Assembly (NCBI RefSeq): GCF_014357575.1
Contig: NZ_JACONW010000006.1
Location: 1 to 64,000, forward strand
From: Pseudomonas folii
GTDB taxonomy: Bacteria; Pseudomonadota; Gammaproteobacteria; Pseudomonadales; Pseudomonadaceae
Reading direction: 5' to 3'
DNA: 64,000 bases
The notes beneath the pieces were generated by a model that was not told where the DNA came from, made no database searches, and was given only the letters and a program-made list of their open reading frames with translations. A program made the position numbers and the translations under genes. Below, one piece after another: positions 35,851-45,578 of the stretch; the stretch's first letter is position 1, and the number at the start of each line of letters is the position of its first letter.

Positions 35851-36870
35851 CTAAGGTGTAGTCACTGGAGCTGAGCTGTTAACTACACAGCGCATGGTTT
35901 TATCGGCCACTAGAAATAAGTCATTGCTTGAAAACCGTCCAAGTGGCGCTTGTGCCTTCCTATGCACATTAATTCCGACTCCCCAATAAGGGTCCGCAAC
36001 ATCTTGCCCGCGCAAGACTTTTGTGAAATGACCGAGGTGATCTTTGAACACCGGTTTATCTGGCCCTTGGGGATCTTTCAATGGAGAATTTTTGTAGTAA
36101 TCAGGGTCATACCAATCGCTAACCCACTCAAAACCGTTATCAGACATTGAATAAAGCCCCAGAGGATTGGGTGGAAACATGTCCACTGGTAGCGGTGTAT
36201 AGCTTTCAGTTGTCCACCCCATTTCTTTTGCAAATGTCACTCGATTCCCCCTACTGGAAATATTGATGCCTTTAGGGTCATATGACTCACTAATCAAACT
36301 CCGTGGCTCCGCTCTGTAAGTACCATCGTCGGTTGCAACGGCCAAAAACTGCCCACGGCTACGAGCCGCATATTCCCATTGCGCCTCAGTAGGCATGCGG
36401 ACATCTAGTTTTGTGACCGATGCGAGCCATCCGCAGTACCTCTCGGCTTCATACCAATCGACATGGGCAGGCGTATAGGGTAATGAGTTGATATCATCCC
36501 ATTTTTTTTTGTTTATTGTGCCCCTATCCCGCAACACCAACCCATTGGACTTTAGATAGTACTGGTACTCCGCATTCGTCACCTTGAACTTACCGATAGA
36601 AAAGCTACTAAGCTCGACCTTGTGTAGCGGCTTGCTATCTGTATCTGCATCGTAATACTTTCCCTCGCTACCATACTGAAAACCAAAATCCCCCATCAAG
36701 AACTCTCCGCCCTCAACGAATATCAGATTACTTTTAATGGATGCTACAAACTGCTGAAGCTCCATATCAGTAACAGCTACAGGTAAAGGCGCTGATGGTA
36801 TTACTACCTCCTCGCAGCCCTTTAGCGCCAAAGTCGTAAAAATGACCACCGTAACTATGAACCTGTTCAT
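35851..36870 (-). CDS. FGE-sulfatase-fold lipoprotein 2 (candidate immunity protein)
   Basis: A 339-aa protein. Its N-terminus ends in LALKGC, a lipobox-like signal (Lys at -2 is unusual). The body is a formylglycine-generating-enzyme-like fold: EFLMGDFGFQYG, KVTNAEYQYYL, RMPTEAQWEYAARSRGQF, NPLGLYSMSDNGFEWVSDWY, VLRGQDVADPYWG. The Cys-containing active-site strand of true FGE is missing. It is a close paralogue of the gene at 36867 and overlaps it by 4 nt. Located just after the candidate effector, it may be a periplasm-facing immunity protein (inference). Confidence 0.78.
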   Translation of the reverse strand: MNRFIVTVVIFTTLALKGCEEVVIPSAPLPVAVTDMELQQFVASIKSNLIFVEGGEFLMGDFGFQYGSEGKYYDADTDSKPLHKVELSSFSIGKFKVTNAEYQYYLKSNGLVLRDRGTINKKKWDDINSLPYTPAHVDWYEAERYCGWLASVTKLDVRMPTEAQWEYAARSRGQFLAVATDDGTYRAEPRSLISESYDPKGINISSRGNRVTFAKEMGWTTESYTPLPVDMFPPNPLGLYSMSDNGFEWVSDWYDPDYYKNSPLKDPQGPDKPVFKDHLGHFTKVLRGQDVADPYWGVGINVHRKAQAPLGRFSSNDLFLVADKTMRCVVNSSAPVTTP

Positions 36871-37952
36871 TGTCGAACCTTTAGCTTTGATGAGTCGACA
36901 TCAAGTTTATTCATGGATGACGAGGTCGCCGGTTCGGGGCTATTGATCACACAACGAAAAGTTTTGTTATCTACATGAATCAATCCAGCTTTTCCGAAGC
37001 GCCCAAACGGATCTTCCGCCCGTCTAAATACGTTCACGCCCTGCCCAAAATATGGGTCTGCAACATCTTGCCCACGCACTACTTTGACAAAGCGCCCGAA
37101 CCTGTCTTTAAAAGTTGGTTCGACCGGCCCTTCAGGATTTTTTTCCGGGGAGTAGCTATAGTAATCAGGGTCATACCAATCCCCAACCCATTCATAGCCG
37201 TTGTCCGACATTGAGTAGAGACCTAAAGGATTTGGTGGAAACATATCGACAGGCAGAGGAGAATAATATTCTGTACTCCAGCCCATTTTCTTTCCGAAAT
37301 CTGAACGATCCCCGTTGCTCGATATATTTATACCTTTTGGCGAATAGGTTTGGCTCAGCATGCTACGGGGTTCCGCTTGATAGGTACCGTCATTCGTTGC
37401 AACTGCTAAGAACTGGCCACGGCTGCGCGCCGCATACTCCCATTGCGCCTCAGTCGGCATAAGAACATCTTGATTTGTGATAGATGCCAGCCACTTGCAG
37501 TATTTTTCGGCCTCATACCAATCGGTATGGGCCGGTGTGTTGGGTGCGGAGTTGATATCGTCCCACTTTTTTTTATTTATCGCACCCTTATCCCGCAAAC
37601 TTAAGCCATTATAGCTAAGATAGAATTGATACTCCGAATTGGTCACCTTAAACCTATTAATAGAGAAGCTGCTGAGTTCTACTTGGTGAACAGGCTTGCT
37701 GTCGTTATCTTCATCGTAATACGCCTGCTCGCGGCCATATTGGGCACCAAAATCGCCCATTAAAAACTTGCCACCTTCTACATACACGAAATTATTTTTT
37801 ACCTCGCTTATGAACAACTGCACCTCCGCCGGTGAGATATTCATCGGTGCGGGCACGGTGGGTTCAATGGATTGATCACAGCCCGCCAGAGCCAAAGTAA
37901 CGAAGGTTATCGAGATAGTTCTTTTTGTATCCAGTGCATTCGCGACCATCAC
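36867..37952 (-). CDS. FGE-sulfatase-fold lipoprotein 1 (candidate immunity protein)
   Basis: A 361-aa protein with a textbook lipobox TLALAGC followed by Asp-Gln, a +2/+3 pair that favours inner-membrane retention in enterobacteria. The FGE-like fold is read from KFLMGDFGAQYG, LMPTEAQWEYAARSRGQF, NPLGLYSMSDNGYEWVGDWY and VVRGQDVADPYFG. The catalytic cysteines of formylglycine-generating enzyme are absent, so it is probably a binding protein. Its start overlaps the effector stop by 4 nt and its stop overlaps the next paralogue by 4 nt, a tightly coupled effector-immunity-like trio. Confidence 0.8.
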   Translation of the reverse strand: MMVANALDTKRTISITFVTLALAGCDQSIEPTVPAPMNISPAEVQLFISEVKNNFVYVEGGKFLMGDFGAQYGREQAYYDEDNDSKPVHQVELSSFSINRFKVTNSEYQFYLSYNGLSLRDKGAINKKKWDDINSAPNTPAHTDWYEAEKYCKWLASITNQDVLMPTEAQWEYAARSRGQFLAVATNDGTYQAEPRSMLSQTYSPKGINISSNGDRSDFGKKMGWSTEYYSPLPVDMFPPNPLGLYSMSDNGYEWVGDWYDPDYYSYSPEKNPEGPVEPTFKDRFGRFVKVVRGQDVADPYFGQGVNVFRRAEDPFGRFGKAGLIHVDNKTFRCVINSPEPATSSSMNKLDVDSSKLKVRQ

Positions 37953-40246
37953 ACATATTCACTCGAGTCAGACGCGCATGGACCAAACACGCAGCGCTGT
38001 GGGTAATTGTAGTTAGGCTCATTATTGAATTTGTAGTAGGACGTATTATTCATGGCAAGGGCATAGCCTATGGCGCTAGTTTTTTTCAGACGATTATAAA
38101 CCTGTACTAATTCCTGCCTGGCTTTTATAAGTTCGTCGTCACGGTTGTACCCTTCCTGGAGGAAATTTACTAAATGTGCCTCCTGCTCTCTGGCTACCTC
38201 AGCGGCAGAAGTAGCCCCAGTCAGGCTCGATCCATCCGCACTCATGTGGCATAAGACTTTTTCCCACTCGGAGACTGTTTGAATACTCGTCAGCACCCAA
38301 ATGACTGCGCTCTTCCTGTCTTTATAGATATCCCCCGATGGGGTTCTGTTCTCTGGGTCTATGTGATCGAGTTTTCCATGACGCGTCAATAGATACAGGA
38401 GAATGCCCTTTGCCTCAGGGGTGTGAAGTAGCAAATCCTCCCTGAAATCAATGACGTTTCTGGCTAAAAAATTACGGCCCTTCGACGCTTCCAATCCTTT
38501 TGTACCATGACCCCAGAGACCATCAACGATCTCTGTTAGCATTTTAGCAATGTCGTCCGGTGTCGTTACCATCCAATCATATCCACGGTAAATATTTTCA
38601 CCGACGCTAGCCTTTATAACGCAATATTGGCTATAAGCCTTAAAAGCACGCTCGTCTATTGCCTCAAAAAAGCCATAATCTAGACTATATAATTGATAAA
38701 CCAACCAAGCTCCAAATTCGACAATAGTGGCGGCATCAACTTCTGCTATAAACCCACCCTTCGCGCCCACACCCCAGCACAGACTCGCCGCCACATGGAA
38801 ACAGAACTTCCCATTTAGAAACGTGCAATAGAATTTGACACCAGCTCCCGCTCCAGCCAATCCGGCAATGTTGTTACCAACGGTGCAGAAGTCAGTGTAT
38901 GTACCGGTGGACTTCAATATCGGAGACAGTGGTTTTTCTGGATCTGGCGGAGGGGTCGGTTTAAGCCACTGCAGTGCTCCTTTGAGACTACCTTCCAGCC
39001 GGGCACCAGCGAACACTTCACCGCCGAGGTGTAGGCCTTCATCCTTGGCATCCATCGCTTTATAAAATTTAATGCCCGCATCTTTTCGCTCACGCAACCG
39101 TGGCAAACGTCCGCCGGACTGTCCGACCAATGCCTGCTGCTTACCGTTGGTTACCACCTGCACCTGTGCTTCTAACTGCAGAGATGCGCCCGCGAAACCA
39201 CTGAGTTCCGCCTCTCCACGCAGACGAAGCATACCCAGATTGATCTCTTGGCCATCGTCCAACTGCATCGCGAGTTTCCAGCCGATCCGATCCGGTGCAT
39301 AAAACTCTTGGCTTACAACTCCTGAAGCCAAAGCCAGACTCGATTTAGCCTCACCTTTAAAAACCGCTTGTCCTTTCTTCGGATCAAATTCCGCGTTCAT
39401 GCCGACGTTCGACACAAAGCGCATAAACTGCGCGCCACCGGTCACATCAACATTGGCTGTATCGCCCTTGTGCCCTGTCTGCTCTTGCTGAACTCCTCCG
39501 TCGCTGCCGATCCGATAAGTCCAGCTTTTTGCCCAGTCGAACAGCGCGAAGTCTTTGTTCAAGGTGTCCGGGTCGAAATCGGACCCCATCCATTTCATAA
39601 CCTTTTGCAAATCAAGCTTGGCTTTGGGCTTTTGCAGAGCTGTGAGCTGTTGAGTGAGCTTTTTCATATCGATTTGGGTGTTACCGCTCTTATCTATGCT
39701 GTAGATACTTTTGGCACCGCCCCTCTCGTCGCTTCCTTTCAAGGAAACCAGATGAAGTTTTAGACCGCTCTCGATCTGGCTGAAGTAAGCCTTTCTGACG
39801 TAGGCAAAACGAGTCGGCCTAATGCCTCCCTTGCTTTTGCTCCCCTGCCCCAGGACGGGGATAAGCTCGACGACATCGTCATAGCTCATCCCTTTAACAG
39901 ACAGATCACCAAGCTTCTTCTGTAGCTCTTTTCGTTTTTCCTCCATCTCGCGCTCAGCCGTTTCGACAGCGGCAACATCTTTTGCCTTTTCAGCAACTGA
40001 GCCTGGCGTGTCTTTGGAGTACTCAAGCGCACCGGAGTAATTAGCTTTGGCCGTGTGAAACGCATCCATGCTGACCGACATCTCACGCCAATGATTTTCA
40101 AAATTGGTGGCCTGGCAGGGACTGATGAAAACGAACTCTTCCGTTTCAGGTCGGAAGTAGCACTGCGTTCCTCGATCGTGAACAGTGGTTTTCGCGCCCT
40201 GTTTGCAAATCTGATTTTTAGCGACTGGTTGGTCAGCTTCGCTCAT
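37949..40246 (-). CDS. Candidate VgrG-linked T6SS effector
   Basis: A 765-aa protein of no family I can name. Residues ~60-115 are a charged coiled coil (ETAEREMEEKRKELQKKLG). Residues ~290-420 are beta-rich and Gly-rich (LRLRGEAELSGFAGASLQLE, GGEVFAGARLEGSLKGALQW). A Pro-rich hinge PTPPPDPEKP is near 430-440. Residues ~457-525 are Gly/Ala-rich and hydrophobic (IAGLAGAGAGVKFYC, HVAASLCWGVGAKGGF, FGAWLVYQLYSL), and the C-terminus is helical. No signal peptide, nuclease, lipase or peptidase motif. It follows vgrG by 18 nt and overlaps a lipoprotein gene. A membrane-active or periplasmic toxin would fit, but is inferred only. Confidence 0.68.
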   Translation of the reverse strand: MSEADQPVAKNQICKQGAKTTVHDRGTQCYFRPETEEFVFISPCQATNFENHWREMSVSMDAFHTAKANYSGALEYSKDTPGSVAEKAKDVAAVETAEREMEEKRKELQKKLGDLSVKGMSYDDVVELIPVLGQGSKSKGGIRPTRFAYVRKAYFSQIESGLKLHLVSLKGSDERGGAKSIYSIDKSGNTQIDMKKLTQQLTALQKPKAKLDLQKVMKWMGSDFDPDTLNKDFALFDWAKSWTYRIGSDGGVQQEQTGHKGDTANVDVTGGAQFMRFVSNVGMNAEFDPKKGQAVFKGEAKSSLALASGVVSQEFYAPDRIGWKLAMQLDDGQEINLGMLRLRGEAELSGFAGASLQLEAQVQVVTNGKQQALVGQSGGRLPRLRERKDAGIKFYKAMDAKDEGLHLGGEVFAGARLEGSLKGALQWLKPTPPPDPEKPLSPILKSTGTYTDFCTVGNNIAGLAGAGAGVKFYCTFLNGKFCFHVAASLCWGVGAKGGFIAEVDAATIVEFGAWLVYQLYSLDYGFFEAIDERAFKAYSQYCVIKASVGENIYRGYDWMVTTPDDIAKMLTEIVDGLWGHGTKGLEASKGRNFLARNVIDFREDLLLHTPEAKGILLYLLTRHGKLDHIDPENRTPSGDIYKDRKSAVIWVLTSIQTVSEWEKVLCHMSADGSSLTGATSAAEVAREQEAHLVNFLQEGYNRDDELIKARQELVQVYNRLKKTSAIGYALAMNNTSYYKFNNEPNYNYPQRCVFGPCASDSSEYV

Positions 40247-40264
40247 GTTTTCAAACTCCCACGA

Positions 40265-42811
40265 TTATTCGAAGAACAGCTCAGAGTTTTGCGGCTCGAG
40301 TCCGTAGTGGACTTGGGTATCGCCGTTCTCATCGGTAACGCCATGAAATACGCGCCCATCATTTGTTTCTATTCGGTAAGGCCTATGCACTCTCGGCACG
40401 TTGTGATCCAGGTCCTTGACCTTATAGCCGCCTGACATTGAGTACTTATATACAGGGTCCTCCAACACCATCGGCTTCATGGCCTTTTCCAGCGACGCCG
40501 ACCCTCCCCAAACGATTTTGTCGTTCTTGATACGTACATCGCCTGGAGCGCCTATTTCGATGGATCCATCTTTGAGCTTGATATAAGCGCCACGGCTTAC
40601 CAGCGTTATTCCCATCTCGGCATTGAGCGTGATCTCGCCATTGATGCTGTTCAACGTCAGTGCCTTGTCGGCCTGTAAGGTCATGGCATCACTTTGGGCT
40701 TCGATCTCTACAGGACCACGAGCAGCGATGAACTTAAGGCCGACCTTGTAAGCGAACATACTGATGGCATCACCAGCTGCGACACTGAAGCGCTTGAATA
40801 CACTGAAGTCAGCACTATCGCCGGCAGTACCAGCGATGCTTTGCCCTGCCGAGAGTTGAATATTCTTTGGGGTCGTGAGCGCAATGCCCGCAGGTGCCGA
40901 CGCAACAAGTCCAGCTTCCTTAAGGCTAACTAATGCGTTTTTAAGGCTCTCTTGGGACTGAATATCTGCTGCGAGAGCACCGGATATCTCAGCGCTTTGC
41001 GCCAAGCTATGGACGAGCTGCAAAGCCTCGTTCAACTGCGCAACAGCTGCGTTCATCTCCAATGCCTGACCTTGAGCCTTCGGCTGCCCGTCAGCACTGA
41101 TGAACAGCCCTTTACCACCCCGGATAGCACCCCAGCCATCCGTCCTCAGCTCAAACCCTTCCCCACGCTTTTGCTTATGGGCATCAACTAGATGCCCAAG
41201 GTTGAGCTGGCTTTTGCCGCTGTGTTCGGTGCTGAGTTTGATGTGCTCCGAGCCGCGCAGGTCTTCCATGCGCAGTTTGTTGTTGGACGGCGTGCGGAGC
41301 ACGTTGCGGGTGTAATCACGTTTATCGAGGGTGACGTGATCGGGGCGGTGGTTGTCATGCAGGGCATGGGCGATATAGGGGCGATCCGGGTCGCCTTGTT
41401 CAAAGGCGATGGCCACTTCGGTACCGGCAATCAGTGGTAAATGCAGGCCGTGCTTATCACCGGAATAAGGCCGGGCCAGACGCAGCCACATGCTTTCCTG
41501 ACCGGTTTTCCATTCATCGCGGTCGAACAGGAAGTTGACCCGGTAGCGCCCCTCCATATCGACTTCGGCGTATATGTCGCCGAGCTTGGGGCTGGTGACG
41601 CGGGCTGGGACGGTACCGGCGATTTGTGGCTTGGCGTGCAGCGGTGGCCGGAAGCAGACGGTTTCCGAATAAGGGATAGCCTCGAAGAGGGTTTCGAGGC
41701 TGCTGTCACGGGCGGCGCGGGTGATCAGTCTGGTGAGCACGGCCCCCGGCTTGAAGGCCAGCGGTGCGCCACCGCTGATGTTGAGTACCTGGCCGAGTTC
41801 CAGAGTCGCGCTGCTGCTGACGCCAGCGAGTCTGGTCTGGTCGTTGAGGTAGCGCTCGTGCCGCAAGCGGGCATAGAAGAAGCCGCTTTCGCTTTCTAGG
41901 TCTTCGTCATGGGCGAGGCTATCGCCCAGCACGGTATAGGGTTCGGCATAGTGGTACGCCTCGCCGTAGGTGGTTTTGTCACCTCGGGTCTGATCGACTT
42001 CGCCATTAAGCCAGGCATTGGCATCGCGGTGGTAATAGGCGCGGAAGTTGATGTTTTTTTCCACGACGGCATGGCTGGTTTGCAACAGCCAAACGCTGTC
42101 TTCGCCGTTGCTGGTGAAACCCGATTGCTCGCGAAGCGGCAGTTGCACATCAAACTGATAATGACGCTGATCGTCACGCAGCTCGACGACCCCAATCTTC
42201 AGGCGTTCATCACTCCTGAAGTGATACCAGATGCCGACTTCGGCCAGCAGTCGGGAGATAAACGCCAGGTCGCTTTCACCGTACTGCATAACTTGGTCGC
42301 GCTTGGGGTATTCGCGGGCCAGCTTGAAGTAGAAGTCCTGACCGAGAAAACCATGCCGACTGCGGAAAATGCTCTCGACGATTTCCGGCACCGACTGGTG
42401 CTGGTAAATGCGGTATTGCTTGCCTTTGTCGAGCAACGCCAAACGCGGTTGCAGGGTGATTTCGTAACGCGCCTCATCGTTGGAGCTGGACAGGCGCTTG
42501 AAGCCGGTGATCACGCCATAGAGTGTGCGCTGGGTAAGTTTTAACTTTTCCTTCTTAGCTTCCTCTGATGAATAGGTGTACTTCAGCGGCGCCTTATAAG
42601 GTGCGGCGTGCAGACTGAACGTGGCGTATTGGCCAAGTATCTGTTCGGCGGCAATGTCCTGCTCGACACAGGTGAATTCCACCGTGTATTTGAACGGCTG
42701 GCTGAGGCTTTCTTCGCCCTCGAAGGTCAGTACGTCAAGGGTGGCGTCCAGGTCTGCAACGCTGAGCTTATGGCGGCTGTGGTCGAAGAAGGCGGTGAGT
42801 TTGTTAAGCAT
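40265..42811 (-). CDS. vgrG: T6SS spike protein VgrG
   Basis: An 848-aa VgrG (TssI). Seen: the gp27-like N-terminal part (VEFTCVEQDIAAEQILGQYA, FISRLLAEVGIWYHF), the gp5 OB-fold region (GRYRVNFLFDRDEW, SMWLRLARPYSG, HGLHLPLIAGTEV, GDPDRPYIAHALHD), and the DUF2345 beta-helix region (AGQSIAGTAG onward, LKDGSIEIGAPGDVRIK). The last ~80 residues extend beyond the spike and end in VHRPYRIETNDGRVFHG, a transthyretin-like tail probably used to load the adjacent effector. The start is 2 nt from the clpV stop. Confidence 0.95.
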   Translation of the reverse strand: MLNKLTAFFDHSRHKLSVADLDATLDVLTFEGEESLSQPFKYTVEFTCVEQDIAAEQILGQYATFSLHAAPYKAPLKYTYSSEEAKKEKLKLTQRTLYGVITGFKRLSSSNDEARYEITLQPRLALLDKGKQYRIYQHQSVPEIVESIFRSRHGFLGQDFYFKLAREYPKRDQVMQYGESDLAFISRLLAEVGIWYHFRSDERLKIGVVELRDDQRHYQFDVQLPLREQSGFTSNGEDSVWLLQTSHAVVEKNINFRAYYHRDANAWLNGEVDQTRGDKTTYGEAYHYAEPYTVLGDSLAHDEDLESESGFFYARLRHERYLNDQTRLAGVSSSATLELGQVLNISGGAPLAFKPGAVLTRLITRAARDSSLETLFEAIPYSETVCFRPPLHAKPQIAGTVPARVTSPKLGDIYAEVDMEGRYRVNFLFDRDEWKTGQESMWLRLARPYSGDKHGLHLPLIAGTEVAIAFEQGDPDRPYIAHALHDNHRPDHVTLDKRDYTRNVLRTPSNNKLRMEDLRGSEHIKLSTEHSGKSQLNLGHLVDAHKQKRGEGFELRTDGWGAIRGGKGLFISADGQPKAQGQALEMNAAVAQLNEALQLVHSLAQSAEISGALAADIQSQESLKNALVSLKEAGLVASAPAGIALTTPKNIQLSAGQSIAGTAGDSADFSVFKRFSVAAGDAISMFAYKVGLKFIAARGPVEIEAQSDAMTLQADKALTLNSINGEITLNAEMGITLVSRGAYIKLKDGSIEIGAPGDVRIKNDKIVWGGSASLEKAMKPMVLEDPVYKYSMSGGYKVKDLDHNVPRVHRPYRIETNDGRVFHGVTDENGDTQVHYGLEPQNSELFFE

Positions 42812-42813
42812 GT

Positions 42814-45471
42814 TCAGGCCTCCTTGGCGTCATATTCGTCAATGAATTGCAGGGTGATGCCTTCCTCGTCGCTGAAGCCCAGGGTCACGTTGCGGGTTTT
42901 CTGCTGAGCTGCCTGGCGCTGCAGTAATTGCTGGCTGAGCACTGGCAGGATTTGCTGGTTCAGCAGGCTGTCGATGTTGCGGGCACCCGAGTCGGGAAGC
43001 AGACATGCGGCAACCAAGGCATCGTGAAGTTGCTCGTCAATCTGGCAGTCCAGCCCGTAGTGGCGATGCAGCCGCTTGGCAACTTTTGCAAGCTTCAGGG
43101 CGACGATGCTTTTGAGTGCGTCGGCTTGTAGCGGGCGGTAAATCAGGGTCTGAAAGCGCGCTAACAATGCGGGCTGGAAATGCTCACGGAGGATTGGTCG
43201 CATCAGCTCGTGCAGGGTGCTTTCAGGCGCGTCGGGTAACTCTTGCAAACAGGCTTGCAGCTCGTCGCTGCCAAGGTTGGAGGTCATGACAATGACGGTG
43301 TTTCGGAAGTCGATTTCTCGTCCTTCGCCGTCGCGCATGAAGCCGCGATCAAAGACCTGATAGAAAATATTGAGAACATCGCGATGAGCTTTTTCCACCT
43401 CATCGAGCAGAACGACGCTATACGGACGTTGGCGAACAGCTTCGGTCAGCACGCCGCCTTGGCCATACCCAACGTAGCCCGGAGGCGAGCCTTTGAGTTG
43501 GCTGACGGTGTGGGCTTCCTGATACTCGGAAAGGTTGATCGTGATCAGTGACTTCTCGCCACCGAACAGACTATCGGCCAGTGCGAGCGCAGTTTCGGTC
43601 TTGCCCACGCCGCTGGTGCCTACTAACAGAAACACACCCAGCGGGGCCTGCTCTTCAGTCAAACCCGTTTTGGCGGCGCGCAGTCGTTGAGCCAAGGCGC
43701 TAAGGGGCTGATCCTGACCTATGACTCGCTCACCCAGTTGCTGCTCCAGCGCCAACAGGCTGGATTGTTCGTCCTTGAGCAGACTGCCCAGCGGTACGCC
43801 CGTCCAGTCGGCGATGACTTCTGCGACGCTGCGGCCTTCCACATCAAGTGAGAGCAATGGCTGACTACCTTGCACTTCACTCAAACGCTCTTGGATCTGA
43901 GCGCAGGTGTTCATGTCTGCCGGTTCAACCTGACGTGCATCGAGCAGTTGTTTCGTCAGGCCGAGTTCAAGCCGGTATTGATCTTCCAGTATTATTTGCT
44001 GGTCATGCAGTTCGACGCATTGCGCCGCAATTGTTGCCAGACGCTCGTCAGCCCTGCAGCCGCTAAGCTGCGCGTCTTCTTCCAATGCCTGACGCTCCAG
44101 TTCCAGGGCAGCCTGCCGGGCTTTTATCTGGACTAATGATTGCGGCTCGCAATCCAGACTCATTCGGACTCGTGCACTGGCGGTGTCGAGAAGATCGACG
44201 GCTTTGTCCGGCAATTGCCGACCTGTCAGATAACGCCTTGAAAGACTGACCGCAGCCTGAACTGCTGCATCCTTAATATGGACGCCATGGTGGCTGGCAT
44301 AACGGGCCTTGAGACCGCGCAACATCAGACAGGCGCTCGCGTCGTCCGGCTCATCAACCTTGACCATCTGGAAACGACGCTCCAGTGCCGCATCGCGCTC
44401 GAAATACTGTTTATATTCGCTCCACGTCGTGGCGGCGATGGTGCGTAACTCTCCGCGAGCCAAGGCCGGTTTGAGCAAGTTTGCGGCGTCAGCGCCACCA
44501 GCTTGGTTACCGGCACCGATCAGGGTATGAGCCTCATCGATAAACAGCAGAACCGGGTTTTCCGACTTCTGGACGGCATCAATAACGCTCTTCAGGCGTT
44601 GTTCAAATTCACCTTTGACGCCCGCACCTGCTTGCAGCAAACCCAAATCTAGGGTTCGCAAACTGACCGACTTGAGGCTGTCCGGAACATTACCTTCAGC
44701 GATTCGCAGCGCCAGGCCTTCAACCAGTGCGGTCTTGCCAACTCCAGGCTCACCGACGAGGATCGGGTTGTTCTTGCGACGGCGGCTGAGGATGTCGATA
44801 ACCTGGCGAATTTCGTCGTCACGACCTAATACGGGGTCGATTTGGCCAGCCTTGGCTTTGACGGTGATATCTTGAGTGAATTTATCAAGCACGGCATCGT
44901 GCGCAGCGCTATTGGCTGGAGCGCTACTGGCAAATGAATCGCCGATTAAATCTGACGGAGCTTCCATCGTGTTCAAAGCTGTCTCTTGCTGCAGTTGCGG
45001 GCGCTCTTCTGAGTGCTGGTCCAGCAACGGCAACAGGTGTCGTAATTGCGTATCGCTAAGGCTGAGCAACGGCCAGGCTGCTTCGCATGCAAGCAGGTTT
45101 GGGGCTTCCATCAGCGCACCCAGCAAATGCGAAGAACGTAAATTGTCCGCGTGATCATCCAGCGATGCGCGTAGCCAGGCGCTCTTGATCAGTTGCTGCA
45201 GTTTTTCACACAACTGGGGCTTGCTCTGCACACTGCGCGGCAGGGTGTCGAGGTGTTCAAGCAGGGCTTGCCAGATAGCACCGATATCCCATTCATAGCG
45301 ACGCGCAATAAGCGTGAGGTCGCCCTCGCCTTGTCCCAGCAGTTTGAGCAACCAATGCTCGATGCTGATACTTGAATGAGCGCGGCTTTGGCACAGCGAA
45401 GCCGCCGCACTCAGCGCTTGTGCGCAGTAGGGGTTGAGGCGACGTAGCAAACGGGTTGAATTCTGTGCCAT
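42814..45471 (-). CDS. clpV: T6SS sheath-disassembly ATPase ClpV
   Basis: An 885-aa AAA+ protein (TssH). Seen: the N-terminal Clp_N repeat domain, the first ATPase with Walker A GEPGVGKTALV and Walker B LLFIDEAHTLIG, the middle coiled coil, and the second ATPase with LLVGTSGVGKTETAL and VVLLDEVEKAH. Extracts and recycles contracted TssB/TssC sheath. It follows hcp after a 143-nt gap that holds a strong hairpin. Confidence 0.97.
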   Translation of the reverse strand: MAQNSTRLLRRLNPYCAQALSAAASLCQSRAHSSISIEHWLLKLLGQGEGDLTLIARRYEWDIGAIWQALLEHLDTLPRSVQSKPQLCEKLQQLIKSAWLRASLDDHADNLRSSHLLGALMEAPNLLACEAAWPLLSLSDTQLRHLLPLLDQHSEERPQLQQETALNTMEAPSDLIGDSFASSAPANSAAHDAVLDKFTQDITVKAKAGQIDPVLGRDDEIRQVIDILSRRRKNNPILVGEPGVGKTALVEGLALRIAEGNVPDSLKSVSLRTLDLGLLQAGAGVKGEFEQRLKSVIDAVQKSENPVLLFIDEAHTLIGAGNQAGGADAANLLKPALARGELRTIAATTWSEYKQYFERDAALERRFQMVKVDEPDDASACLMLRGLKARYASHHGVHIKDAAVQAAVSLSRRYLTGRQLPDKAVDLLDTASARVRMSLDCEPQSLVQIKARQAALELERQALEEDAQLSGCRADERLATIAAQCVELHDQQIILEDQYRLELGLTKQLLDARQVEPADMNTCAQIQERLSEVQGSQPLLSLDVEGRSVAEVIADWTGVPLGSLLKDEQSSLLALEQQLGERVIGQDQPLSALAQRLRAAKTGLTEEQAPLGVFLLVGTSGVGKTETALALADSLFGGEKSLITINLSEYQEAHTVSQLKGSPPGYVGYGQGGVLTEAVRQRPYSVVLLDEVEKAHRDVLNIFYQVFDRGFMRDGEGREIDFRNTVIVMTSNLGSDELQACLQELPDAPESTLHELMRPILREHFQPALLARFQTLIYRPLQADALKSIVALKLAKVAKRLHRHYGLDCQIDEQLHDALVAACLLPDSGARNIDSLLNQQILPVLSQQLLQRQAAQQKTRNVTLGFSDEEGITLQFIDEYDAKEA

Positions 45472-45578
45472 GCAGGCGGTGTCCTTCTTCTGGATCTCGA
45501 TCCGTATTCGGAGAGCTTGAAACTCGATGTGCTGGGCTGACCGCCCGCGAACGGAAATTCAGCCCAGCACACAGGGAA

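Noticed and set aside
41909-42544. 211-codon open frame antisense to vgrG
   Set aside because: A shadow of the GC-rich codon pattern of vgrG; the same holds for long antisense frames over phoB, pntB, the CoA-transferase and tssM.
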